A DNA stretch of 64,000 nt, taken from the NCBI RefSeq assembly GCF_025717005.1, contig NZ_JAOVZU010000003.1:110338-174337 (forward strand), in the 5' to 3' direction. Below the pieces are notes generated by a model, which worked only from the letters and a program-made list of their open reading frames with translations, was not told the DNA's origin and did no database searches. Within the stretch, counting starts at the first letter, position 1; each line of letters begins with the position of its first letter. The position numbers and the translations under genes are program-made. This DNA is from Actinotalea endophytica. Its GTDB lineage: Bacteria; Actinomycetota; Actinomycetes; Actinomycetales; Cellulomonadaceae. This document shows positions 7,654 to 16,064 of the stretch, in pieces.

Positions 7654-9071
7654 GACGCACCCGCCGTGGCGAGCGTGCCCGCGGCCAGCGACAGCAGGTC
7701 GACCCTGGTCACGACCCCGACCGGTCTGCCCGCGTCCACCACCAGCAGCGCGTCGCTGGCGTCGAACGTCGATCGGGCCCGCTCGATCGACTCCCCCACG
7801 CCGACCAGCGGCAGCCGTTCGGTCATGTGTGCCGCGACCGGGTCGGAGAGGTCCGCACGCCCCGAGTAGACGGCCCGCGCGAGGGCCCGCTCGTCGACCG
7901 TCCCGACGACCTCGCCGAGCACGACGGGCGGTTCGGCAGCGACGACCGGCAGCTGGGAGACCCCGAACTCGCGCATGATGTCGATCGCGTCGCGCACCGT
8001 CTCCCCCGGGTGGGTGTGCACGAGCTCGGGCAGGGCGGTCCCCTTGGCCCGGAGCAGGTCGGCCACGGTGACCTGCGCGTCGTCGGTGAGGAACCCGTTG
8101 CTCCGCATCCAGGCGTCCGAGAACACCTTGTCGAGGTAGCCGCGGCCACCGTCCGGCAGGATCACCACGATGGTCGCCCGGGCCGCGGCGGACGGGTCGC
8201 TGCGCTCCAGCCGTTCAGCGAGCCGGACCGCCGCGACCACGGCCATCCCGGACGAGCCGCCGACCAGCAGCGCCTCCTCACGAGCGAGGCGACGGGTCAT
8301 GGCGAACGCCTCGGCGTCCGTGACGGCGATGACCTCGTCGGTGACCGCGGGGTCGTAGGCGGCCGGCCAGAAGTCCTCCCCGACGCCCTCGACGAGGTAC
8401 GGGCGCCCGGAGCCGCCCGAGTACACCGATCCTGCGGGATCGGCGCCGACCACCTGCACCCTGCCTTCGACGCGCCCCGCCGACTCCTCCCGCAGGTAGC
8501 GGCCGGCACCGGTGATCGTGCCGCCGGTGCCGACACCGGCCACCAGGTGCGTGACCCGACCGTCCGTGTCGCGCCAGATCTCGGGCCCGGTGGTCGCGTA
8601 GTGGCTCGCCGGGCCGGCCGGGTTCGCGTACTGGTCGGGCTTCCACGCCCCGGGGATGGCCGAGACGAGGCGATCGGCGACGCTGTAGTAGGAGTCGGGG
8701 TGGTCGGGCGGCACCGCGGTCGGCGTCACGACGACGTCGGCGCCGTAGGCGGCCATGGTGTCGCGCTTGGCCGTGCTGACCTTGTCCGGGACGACGAACA
8801 CCAGCCGGTAGCCGCGGCGCTGACCCGCGAGGGCGAGCGCGACACCGGTGTTGCCCGAGGTCGGTTCGACGATCGTGCCGCCGGGGCGCAGGTCACCGCG
8901 CTCCTCGGCTTCGGCGATCATCCGTTCGGCGATGCGGTCCTTGGTGCTTCCGCCTGGGTTGAGGTACTCGACCTTGGCCAGCACGGTCGCTGAGACGTGC
9001 CTGGTGACGGAGCCGAGCCGAACGAGCGGCGTGCCTCCGACGAGTGCGGAGATGTGGTCGACGTAGTGCAT
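7650..9071 (-). CDS. Cystathionine beta-synthase with C-terminal CBS domains
   Basis: A 473-residue PLP enzyme expected to condense serine or O-acetylserine with homocysteine. The catalytic domain has the PLP lysine at about residue 44 (NPGGSTKDRIAER), the phosphate/substrate loop PTSGNTGVAL near 72 and GTGGTITGAGRYL in the middle. Residues about 340-470 form a tandem CBS-domain pair, regulatory in this family. I chose the ATG at 9071 (MHYVDHISALVGGTPLVRLG), preceded by AGGACA; the ATG at 9104 adds 11 unlikely residues. It is the first gene of the three-gene operon. There is no N-terminal heme domain, as usual for bacterial enzymes. Confidence 0.88.
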   Translation of the reverse strand: MHYVDHISALVGGTPLVRLGSVTRHVSATVLAKVEYLNPGGSTKDRIAERMIAEAEERGDLRPGGTIVEPTSGNTGVALALAGQRRGYRLVFVVPDKVSTAKRDTMAAYGADVVVTPTAVPPDHPDSYYSVADRLVSAIPGAWKPDQYANPAGPASHYATTGPEIWRDTDGRVTHLVAGVGTGGTITGAGRYLREESAGRVEGRVQVVGADPAGSVYSGGSGRPYLVEGVGEDFWPAAYDPAVTDEVIAVTDAEAFAMTRRLAREEALLVGGSSGMAVVAAVRLAERLERSDPSAAARATIVVILPDGGRGYLDKVFSDAWMRSNGFLTDDAQVTVADLLRAKGTALPELVHTHPGETVRDAIDIMREFGVSQLPVVAAEPPVVLGEVVGTVDERALARAVYSGRADLSDPVAAHMTERLPLVGVGESIERARSTFDASDALLVVDAGRPVGVVTRVDLLSLAAGTLATAGAS

Positions 9072-9170
9072 GAGCGGGTGTCCTGTCCTGGGGTGCGGAG
9101 CCACGGTGGGTGGCGGGTCGTCAGCGCGCAGGACCCGGACAGTGCTCGGCGGTGCTCTCGGGTCGTCTCG

Positions 9171-9602
9171 TCATGGCACGAGACGAACGTTGGGGCGGGG
9201 CACGATCCGGTATCCGGTGCCGTGCACGGTGGCCACCAGCTCGGCCAGCGCGTGCGCCCTGCGCAGCCGCCTGATGTGCGCATCGATCGTTCGCGAAGCA
9301 GCGGCCAGGTGGCGGCCGGCCCAGACGGTGCGGTGCAGCTCGTCGCGGCTGACGACCCGGCCGCGGGCCGCCAACAGGTGCACGAGCAGGTCGAACTCCT
9401 TGGGTGGCAGGGCGAGGACGGCCCCGTTCACGGTCACCTGGCGCGCCGCCTGCGCGACGACCACCTCGTCGACATCTGGGATGGCGGCCAGGCTCGCGCC
9501 GAGGTAGGAGAGCGGACGCCCGCCACCATCGGGTTCCCGGACGTGGGTTCGGGCGGGTCGGTGGAGAGATGGTCGCTGCGCACGCTGGTGCTGGACGGTC
9601 AT
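9171..9602 (-). CDS. Winged-helix DNA-binding protein (OmpR-type effector domain only)
   Basis: A 143-residue protein whose residues about 45-140 match the C-terminal effector domain of OmpR/PhoB response regulators (LPPKEFDLLVHLLAARGRVV, then ASRTIDAHIRRLRR and the wing VHGTGYRI). No receiver domain is present, only about 45 polar residues. The ATG at 9602 follows AAGGAC; the upstream in-frame ATG at 9710 gives an Arg-rich lead that looks non-coding. It lies 99 bp upstream of the cystathionine beta-synthase gene on the same strand and may regulate that operon, or be its first gene (inference). Confidence 0.7.
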   Translation of the reverse strand: MTVQHQRAQRPSLHRPARTHVREPDGGGRPLSYLGASLAAIPDVDEVVVAQAARQVTVNGAVLALPPKEFDLLVHLLAARGRVVSRDELHRTVWAGRHLAAASRTIDAHIRRLRRAHALAELVATVHGTGYRIVPRPNVRLVP

Positions 9603-9801
9603 GGTGGGTCCTTGGAGCGGTCGGCCGAGAGATCGGCGCCGGCGAGCCGGCAGGTGTGAACGGGAAGGTTCAGACCCGACCGCGACACAGTCGCGCGCAC
9701 GGCTCAGCACATGCGGGCGCCATCAGGCGCTGGCGGTGCTGGCTCATGCCGGAAGCATGCCCCAGACCCGCTGAGGACCGACAGCGCGCTTGTCGGAGTT
9801 C

Positions 9802-11343
9802 TCAGGATGCGGGCGCTTGTGAACCCTCGGGCGCGAGCTCCCCGGTGTTCATCAGCTGCAGGAGCGCGCTCGTGCTCAGCCCGTCGCCGCGCAGCTCCGC
9901 GCAGATCCGCCCCCGGTACAGCACGATCACCCGCTCGCACACCGCAACGAGCTCCTCGAGGTCGGTGGACCGCAGCACCACCACGGCACCGGCCGCCGCG
10001 AGGTCGCCCAGCAGCCCGTGGATCTCCGCCTTGGCCCCGATGTCGACGCCCCGGGTCGGGTCGTCCAGGACGATCGTCGACGGCGTGTTGTCGAGCCACT
10101 TGGCCAGCACGACCTTCTGCTGGTTGCCACCCGACAGCGACCCCGCGGTCGCCTCCGGCGAGGACGCCCGGATGTTGAGGCGGCTCATGTGCTCCCCCGC
10201 CCTGGTGACCAGGCCGGGCACCCGCAGGAAGGCGCCGTCCTTGCCCATCGCCATCGTGCGGACCTGCACGACGTTCTCCCAGACCGGCTTGTCCAGCATC
10301 AGCCCGAGGCGACGGCGGTCGCCGGACACGTAGGCGACGCCGGCGGCGATGTGGGCGCGCTGACCGTGCGGTGCCTTGATCCCGCCCGGCAACGAGATCG
10401 TGCCGCGGACCGGCGACTCGATGCCCGCGAGCGCGCGCAGCAGCTCTGCCGGCCCCGAGCCGGCCAACCCGGCGAGCCCGACGATCTCGCCGGGTTCGAC
10501 CGCGAACGAGACGTCCTGCACGGTGCGGTGCAGCGTGACCCCGTCGACCCGCAGCCCGGACGTGGTCGTGGCGACCGCCTGCTCGGCGAGCGCCCGGCCG
10601 CTGGGCCGGACGACCACGCGCGGACGGTCGCCGATCATCGCCGAGACGACCGACTCGACCGTGTGCGCTCCGACGTCCTCGCCGGCCGTGACCACGACGC
10701 CGTCGCGCAGCACGGTGATCTCGTCGCACACGCTCATGACCTCTTCGAGGATGTGGCTGACGAAGACGACGGCGACGTCCTGGCTGCGCAGGACCCGCAG
10801 GATGTGCAGCAGGCGGTCGGTGGCACCGCTCTCGAGGGCGGACGTCGGCTCGTCGAGCAGGAGCACCCGGGGCTTGGTGACCAGTGCCTTGCCGATCTCC
10901 ACGAGCTGGCGCTCGGCGAGCGGCAGCCTGCTGACCGGCACCATCGGGTCGACCTCGAGGCCGAGCTCGTCGAGGATCGGCACGGCGAGCCTGAGCATCT
11001 CGCGCCGGTCGACGAACGGCCCCCGCCGCGGTTCGCGCATCGGGAACATGTTGGCCAGCACCGACAGGTGCGGGAACAGGCTCAGCTCCTGGGAGACCAC
11101 GCCGACGCCCTGCCGGAAGGCGTCGGCGGTGCTGGCGAACCTGACGTCGGCACCGTCGAGGCGCAGGACACCCGAGTCGGGCCGGATCGCCCCGGTCATG
11201 ATCTTGACCAGGGTCGACTTGCCGGCACCGTTCTCGCCGAGCAGGGCGTGCACCGAACCCGGACGCACGGCGATGGCCGCGCGGTCCAGAGCCCGGACGC
11301 CGCCGTAGCTCTTGCTGATGTCCTGCGCCTCGAGGGTGTACAT
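9802..11343 (-). CDS. Sugar ABC importer, duplicated ATP-binding subunit (RbsA/MglA type)
   Basis: A 513-residue protein with two fused ABC domains, the arrangement of ribose/galactose-type importers. The N-terminal domain has Walker A GENGAGKST near residue 37 and Walker B VLLLDEPTSAL. The second domain has a degenerate P-loop (GLAGLAGSGPAELL) and a strong signature LSGGNQQKVVLAKWL near 400. It powers uptake through the permease encoded upstream and starts 4 nt after the stop of the binding-protein gene. It is the last gene of the operon running from 14600 down to 9802. Confidence 0.9.
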   Translation of the reverse strand: MYTLEAQDISKSYGGVRALDRAAIAVRPGSVHALLGENGAGKSTLVKIMTGAIRPDSGVLRLDGADVRFASTADAFRQGVGVVSQELSLFPHLSVLANMFPMREPRRGPFVDRREMLRLAVPILDELGLEVDPMVPVSRLPLAERQLVEIGKALVTKPRVLLLDEPTSALESGATDRLLHILRVLRSQDVAVVFVSHILEEVMSVCDEITVLRDGVVVTAGEDVGAHTVESVVSAMIGDRPRVVVRPSGRALAEQAVATTTSGLRVDGVTLHRTVQDVSFAVEPGEIVGLAGLAGSGPAELLRALAGIESPVRGTISLPGGIKAPHGQRAHIAAGVAYVSGDRRRLGLMLDKPVWENVVQVRTMAMGKDGAFLRVPGLVTRAGEHMSRLNIRASSPEATAGSLSGGNQQKVVLAKWLDNTPSTIVLDDPTRGVDIGAKAEIHGLLGDLAAAGAVVVLRSTDLEELVAVCERVIVLYRGRICAELRGDGLSTSALLQLMNTGELAPEGSQAPAS

Positions 11344-11347
11344 CGGG

Positions 11348-12478
11348 TCAGTTCGTCAGGTACGACGACGGGTCGGCGATCTGGGCGTCGCCCACCGGGC
11401 CGAGCGCCGCGAGCATGTTCTCGGGGCTGGACTGGCGGTCGATGATCTCGTCGATGTTGTCGGACGTGACGACGATGCCGCCGGTGTCCCAGGTGCCGGC
11501 CGGGATCTCCGCACCTTCCTCGGCGTGAGCGGCGAGGATCTTCGCGGCGATGTAGCCCTTCAGCCAGTGCTCGGGCGAGACCAGCGCGGCGATGTAGCCG
11601 TTCTTCACCGCGTCCATCGAACCGGGCTCGAGGTCCATGCCACCGGCGAGGAAGTGCGTGTCGTTGCGCTCCTGGACCAGGGCGAGCGAGACGGCGTCCT
11701 GTGCGCCGGGCGCGACGTAGGCGACGGCGTCCGGGTGCTGGTTGTAGATGCCCTCCCACGCGCTGTAGTTCTCCTGCGGGGAGCCCTGGGTGCCGTAGGT
11801 GGAGATCGGTCCGACGATCGTGATGCCCGGGCGCTCGGCCTGGAACGTCGCGATCATGCCGTCGACCCGCGCCATCAGCGGCGGCACGGACGGCCCGTTG
11901 GTGCCGACGACGATCTCACCCGTGGCGTCAGCGGGGATCTGCTTCAGGAGCTCCGTCGCGAGCATCGTGCCCAGCGCGGTGTTGTCGTTGGTGATCCACA
12001 GGTCCACGCCGGCGTCGGCGGGCGGCGGTGCGTCGATCGCGATGACCGGCGTCCCGGCCTCGGTGGTGTCCAGCACCGGCCGGTAGAACGGGTCGGCCGC
12101 GAGCGCCTGCAGGATCACGCCGTCGGTCTGGGTCTGGGCCATCGACTGGAACAGCGGCAACAGCTTGGCCGGGTCACCGGAGTTCGGCGCCGACGCGATG
12201 AGGTCGATGGCCGGGTCGGCGTCCGCGACCGCCTGGGCGCCCTCGGCCATGAGCTGGAAGCCCACGGTGATGGTGTCCCAGTACGCGATGCCGAGCTTGA
12301 CCGAGCCGGGCTCGACGGTCGACGTCTCGGTGGCGCTCGAGCTCTCGGCCGACGACGACGTCGTCTCCTCGGCGGGCGTGCTCGACGAGCAGGCGGTCAG
12401 CAGGAGCGCAGCGGCGGCGAGAGCTGCCCCTGCCCCTACCAGCCCACGGCGGCGGGCGGGGGTGGTAACCGGATCCAT
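11348..12478 (-). CDS. Sugar ABC importer, substrate-binding lipoprotein
   Basis: A 376-residue exported binding protein of the periplasmic-binding-protein family 4/RbsB type. The N-terminus has a basic region (PARRRG), a hydrophobic core and a lipobox LLTAC with Cys30 as lipidation site, then a Ser/Thr/Glu-rich linker (SSSTPAEETTSSSAES). The mature part shows the repeated two-domain pattern (VKLGIAYWDTITVGFQ, GIYNQHPDAVAYVAPGAQDA, AGGMDLEPGSM). An AGGAGG-like SD precedes the ATG at 12478. The sugar carried is not evident from sequence. Confidence 0.88.
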   Translation of the reverse strand: MDPVTTPARRRGLVGAGAALAAAALLLTACSSSTPAEETTSSSAESSSATETSTVEPGSVKLGIAYWDTITVGFQLMAEGAQAVADADPAIDLIASAPNSGDPAKLLPLFQSMAQTQTDGVILQALAADPFYRPVLDTTEAGTPVIAIDAPPPADAGVDLWITNDNTALGTMLATELLKQIPADATGEIVVGTNGPSVPPLMARVDGMIATFQAERPGITIVGPISTYGTQGSPQENYSAWEGIYNQHPDAVAYVAPGAQDAVSLALVQERNDTHFLAGGMDLEPGSMDAVKNGYIAALVSPEHWLKGYIAAKILAAHAEEGAEIPAGTWDTGGIVVTSDNIDEIIDRQSSPENMLAALGPVGDAQIADPSSYLTN

Positions 12479-12519
12479 GGAACTCCTCCTTGAGTGTGGA
12501 TGTACCGCAGATGGATCGA

Positions 12520-13542
12520 TCAGGCGTCCTGGGGCGAGCGTCGGTGACGGCGGATGCCGTCGACCGAGACCGCGCTGATGATGATCAGCCCGGTCGCGAA
12601 CTGGCTCCAGACGGCGGGGATGTTGAAGTAGACGAGCGCGATGCTCACGGCGTTGAGCAGCACGGCACCGATCGCGGCGCCGAACACCGTCGCCCGCCCA
12701 CCGGTGAGCGGGTTGCCGCCGATCACCGCTCCGGCGACCGCGAACAGCTCGAACCCGTTGCCGGACGTCGGGTCGCCGCTGGTGAAGAAGGCGAGCCCGA
12801 GCAGGCCGGCGATCCCGGCGATGAAGCCGGACATCAGGAAGGCGGTGGCCTTGGTGCGACGCACGGGGATGCCGGCGAACTGGGCGGCGTCCTCGTTGGA
12901 GCCGATCTCACGGACCCGGAACCCGAACGGCGTGGCACGCAGCACCACGGTGAGCACCGCGACGACGAGGACGAGGATCCACACCGACACGGCGACGTTG
13001 AGGATCTCCCCGCCGCCCAGGATGGTGAAGAACGGGTGGTCGATCGGCATGCCGATGATCTGGCGGCCCCCCGAGATGGCCGCGGACAGACCGCGTAGGA
13101 CCCACCCCATGGCGAGCGTCGCGATCAGCGAGTTGATCCGGATGCCGAGCACGACGACCGAGTTGAGGGCGCCGACGGCGACCGCGAGCAGCAGCCCGCA
13201 GATCGCCGCGAGCCACGGGTCGAGGCCGTTCTGGATCAGGATCGCGGTGGCCACCGCGGACAGCACGTAGGTGCCGCCGACCGAGAGGTCGACCTCGCCC
13301 TGGGTGATCAGGAACGCCAGCCCGGACGCCATCAGTGCGACGTACACCGACTGCTGGGCGACGTTGGACAGCTGCGTGAAGGAGAGGAACTCCGGCCGCA
13401 GCAGCCCGACCACCACGATCAGCCCGACGAGGGCGATCGCCGCGCTCGACCAGTCCGCGCCGAAGACCTTGCGCACCACGGTGCCGACACCGGCCCGCCG
13501 GGGCGCCGCCTCCGGCCGCCGCTCGTCGATCTTCGTGCTCAT
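12520..13542 (-). CDS. Sugar ABC importer, permease (RbsC type)
   Basis: A 340-residue permease with about eight to ten hydrophobic helices and the conserved loop GEVDLSVGGTYVLSA, followed by GNPLTGGRATVFGAAIGAVLL near the C-terminus. The ATG at 13542 overlaps the stop of the upstream esterase gene by 4 nt (ATGA); the longer frame open to 14070 is a shadow of that gene. It is followed after 41 nt by the binding-protein gene. Only one permease gene is present, so it probably works as a homodimer with the duplicated ATPase. Confidence 0.9.
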   Translation of the reverse strand: MSTKIDERRPEAAPRRAGVGTVVRKVFGADWSSAAIALVGLIVVVGLLRPEFLSFTQLSNVAQQSVYVALMASGLAFLITQGEVDLSVGGTYVLSAVATAILIQNGLDPWLAAICGLLLAVAVGALNSVVVLGIRINSLIATLAMGWVLRGLSAAISGGRQIIGMPIDHPFFTILGGGEILNVAVSVWILVLVVAVLTVVLRATPFGFRVREIGSNEDAAQFAGIPVRRTKATAFLMSGFIAGIAGLLGLAFFTSGDPTSGNGFELFAVAGAVIGGNPLTGGRATVFGAAIGAVLLNAVSIALVYFNIPAVWSQFATGLIIISAVSVDGIRRHRRSPQDA

Positions 13543-14600
13543 GCATCGACCTCTCGTCGCTGAGAAGACCGCAGGCCTTCGTCGGGGGGCAGGTGCAGGC
13601 GCAGGAACCCGTCCACGAGGTCGAGCACGGGTTCCTGCCAGAACGGCGGCCCACCGTGGTCGGCGCCGCGCAGCTGGTAGAGCTCCACGGACCGGCCGGC
13701 GTCGACCAGCGCGTCGTGCAGCAGGACGCTCTGCCCGAACGGCACGAGCCGGTCCCGGCTCCCGTGGACCATGAGCACGGGCGGGACGTCCCGATCGGGG
13801 TGCAGGTGCCCGGCCAGGACCGTCGGGGCGACCAGGTCGGGCCGCGCGAGCACGTCGTGCCCGCCGATCAGCATGCCTTCCGGGCTGGTCGGCGAGACGT
13901 GGTCCTGGACGGACGGCTCCTCGTTCATCCGCGCGATGTCCGTCGGCCCGTAGTAGTCGACGACACAGCTCACGTGCAGCGGCTCGCCGTCGGGTTCGTC
14001 GGAGTACTCGGGGTCGCCCTCGGTGAGCGCGGTGAGCAGCGCGGTGTGCGCACCCGAGGAGTCCCCCCACAGCGCGACGCGGGACGGGTCGATGCGGTAG
14101 CGGTCCGCGTGGGTCCGCAGGAACCGGACCGCGGAGCGGGTGTCGCGCACCTGGGCCGGGAACGGCGCCACGTCGGACGGCCGGTACTCGACGACCGCCA
14201 CGACGTACCCCCGGGCGGCGAAGTGCGCCAGGGCCGGGAGCTCCTGGCCGAGCATCTGCTCACCCCAGGCCGAACCCTGGACGAAGACCACCAGCGGGAA
14301 GCGCCGGCCGGACTCGGCGCCGGCCGCGTCGTCCGAGGGCGGCACGGGGGGCGCGACGATCTGCAGGTGCAGGCGGCGACCCGACTTCGCGGCGTACTCC
14401 ACCGCGAGCCAGGCGGTCCCGTGCCGCGGCGTGTGGTCCGCGAGCAGCACGCTCATGCGCTCGGTGCTGTGCTCGCTCGGTGGGAAGTCGTCCAGCGGTA
14501 CCGGGCGCGGTTCGACGAGCGGTGGGTCCCAGGTGCGCGGGACCTCCGTGCCCTCTCCGGCACGGAGCTCCTCGGGCAACGCGGGAGTGTTCGCCACCAC
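13539..14600 (-). CDS. Alpha/beta-hydrolase, carbohydrate-esterase-like
   Basis: A 353-residue alpha/beta-hydrolase of the BD-FAE/prolyl-oligopeptidase-like group. The nucleophile serine sits in ALWGDSSGAHTALL, the oxyanion region is VVFVQGSAWG, and the acid and base are likely in HGSRDRLVPF and RGADHGGPPF. No signal peptide is seen, so it acts in the cytoplasm. I chose the GTG at 14600 because GAGGAGGT lies 9 nt upstream (14610-14617); the ATG at 14768 would run through the promoter region. As first gene of a sugar-importer operon it probably deacylates the imported, esterified sugar (inference). Confidence 0.8.
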   Translation of the reverse strand: MVANTPALPEELRAGEGTEVPRTWDPPLVEPRPVPLDDFPPSEHSTERMSVLLADHTPRHGTAWLAVEYAAKSGRRLHLQIVAPPVPPSDDAAGAESGRRFPLVVFVQGSAWGEQMLGQELPALAHFAARGYVVAVVEYRPSDVAPFPAQVRDTRSAVRFLRTHADRYRIDPSRVALWGDSSGAHTALLTALTEGDPEYSDEPDGEPLHVSCVVDYYGPTDIARMNEEPSVQDHVSPTSPEGMLIGGHDVLARPDLVAPTVLAGHLHPDRDVPPVLMVHGSRDRLVPFGQSVLLHDALVDAGRSVELYQLRGADHGGPPFWQEPVLDLVDGFLRLHLPPDEGLRSSQRREVDA

Positions 14601-14695
14601 GGTGTGGGTACCTCCTCGGTCGGCGCCGACCAGGTTCGCGGCTACCGCGTCGACCCCGTCGTCGACGCGCCGGACCAGCGCGGCATCTCGAACGT

Positions 14696-14731
14696 ATCCG
14701 ACTTCGGATCTTTTTGCTAGACCCTGACTTA
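14696..14731. promoter_or_regulatory. Candidate operators in the esterase/ROK intergenic region
   Basis: Two inverted repeats lie between the divergent genes: ATCCG-ACTT-CGGAT at 14696-14709, then TTGCT at 14714-14718 with AGCAA at roughly 14733-14737 on the far side of an AT-richer spacer. ROK repressors commonly bind palindromes in such regions. The five T residues after the first repeat also make it look like a small terminator, so the assignment is tentative. Confidence 0.35.
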
Positions 14732-14762
14732 AAGCAAGCGCGGAGCCCGCAACTCTGCCAAG

Positions 14763-15986
14763 ATGCACAGCGTGAAGGGGCCGTCGGACGTCGCCGAGAT
14801 TCGCCGAGCGAACCTCGCCCTGACCCTGCAGACCCTCGACGAGCTCGCCCCCTGCTCACGCACCGACCTGCGGCACGCGACCGGTCTGGTCAGCGGCTCG
14901 GTCTCCAGCCTGGTCGACGAGCTGGTCGCCCGGGGCCTGGTGGTCGAACCCGGCCAGACCACGTCCAACGGCCGTGGGCGGCCCCGTCGCGTCCTCGGGC
15001 TGAACCCGCTCAGGGTGGTCGGTGTCGCGGTCCAGCTGACCCCGCTCGAGGTGATCGCGGAGGTCCGCGACCTCGGCGGCGAGCTGAGGTGGCAGGTGCG
15101 CCAGCCGCACGGCATCAGGCACGGCGTCAGCGACGATCTCGTCGCCGCGCTCGTCGACGCCGCCCTCCAGGCGGAGGCCGCGGCCGCGCAGATCGCGGGC
15201 GCCTGGGTCTGCGGCACGGTGGTCGGGGTCCCCGGCCCCGTCGCCTCGGGTCGGGTGCTCGCCGACTCGATCGAGTTCGGCACCCCACGGACCGACCTGT
15301 TCGAGCCGCTCCGGGAGCGCCTTCCCGCCGGCCGCGACCTGGTCGTGATGAACGACGGCCGGCTCGGCGCGGTGGCCGAGTACTCCGCGATCCCGCCCCG
15401 CGAACGCCCGCGCTCGATGGCCTACCTGACCGGGGGCAAGGGCGTCAGCGGTGGGCTGATCGTCGCCGGGATGCCCCACCTCGGCGCCCACCTGATGGCC
15501 GGCGAGTGCGGACACATCAGCGTCGCCATGGACGGCCCGCCGTGCGACTGCGGAGCGCGCGGCTGCCTCACGCTCTACCTGGGCACCGACGCCCTCTTCG
15601 CGGCGACCGACCTCACCACCCTCGCGGCCGACCGCGGCCAGGACGTCGCACTCGTCCGGCTCGAGGAGCGCCTCGCCGCGGGTGACGCCGACGCCCGGAC
15701 CGCCCTCGACCGGGCCGGACGGGCCCTCGCGAGCGCGATCGGCACGATGAGCAACTACACCGACATCGACCTCGTCGTCCTCGGCGGCGCGCTCCCCCGG
15801 CTCGAGCGCTGGTTGCTGGCCCCGGTCACCGAGCTGCTCGACGCGCGTCAGGAACGCATCCCCGAGTTCAACCCGGTCGTCGCGAGCGCCCGCCGCGGCG
15901 ACGGGGCGACGCTGATCGGAGCGTGGCTCCTGGCGCGGCAACGCCTCATGGCGGACCCCAGCCGCGTTCCGCTCCTCGGCGGCTGA
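14763..15986 (+). CDS. ROK family transcriptional regulator
   Basis: A 407-residue protein with an N-terminal winged helix (SRTDLRHATGLVSGSVSSLVDELVARGLV) and a ROK sugar-kinase fold. The zinc site is recognisable as GECGHISV followed by CDCGARGCL; the residue after the last Cys, usually Glu, is Thr here. The phosphate-type loops VVGVPGPVASG and VLGGALPRLE are present. Divergent transcription from the sugar-importer operon suggests it represses that operon until its sugar binds. The start is the ATG at 14763; a GTG nine bases later is an alternative. Confidence 0.87.
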   Translation: MHSVKGPSDVAEIRRANLALTLQTLDELAPCSRTDLRHATGLVSGSVSSLVDELVARGLVVEPGQTTSNGRGRPRRVLGLNPLRVVGVAVQLTPLEVIAEVRDLGGELRWQVRQPHGIRHGVSDDLVAALVDAALQAEAAAAQIAGAWVCGTVVGVPGPVASGRVLADSIEFGTPRTDLFEPLRERLPAGRDLVVMNDGRLGAVAEYSAIPPRERPRSMAYLTGGKGVSGGLIVAGMPHLGAHLMAGECGHISVAMDGPPCDCGARGCLTLYLGTDALFAATDLTTLAADRGQDVALVRLEERLAAGDADARTALDRAGRALASAIGTMSNYTDIDLVVLGGALPRLERWLLAPVTELLDARQERIPEFNPVVASARRGDGATLIGAWLLARQRLMADPSRVPLLGG

Positions 15987-16064
15987 GCCGCCCGGCCCAC
16001 CGCAGCGGAGTCGTAGTCTGCTCACGCGACCACGGCGCGTCCGGGTCCGCGACGAGGAGGCCCC

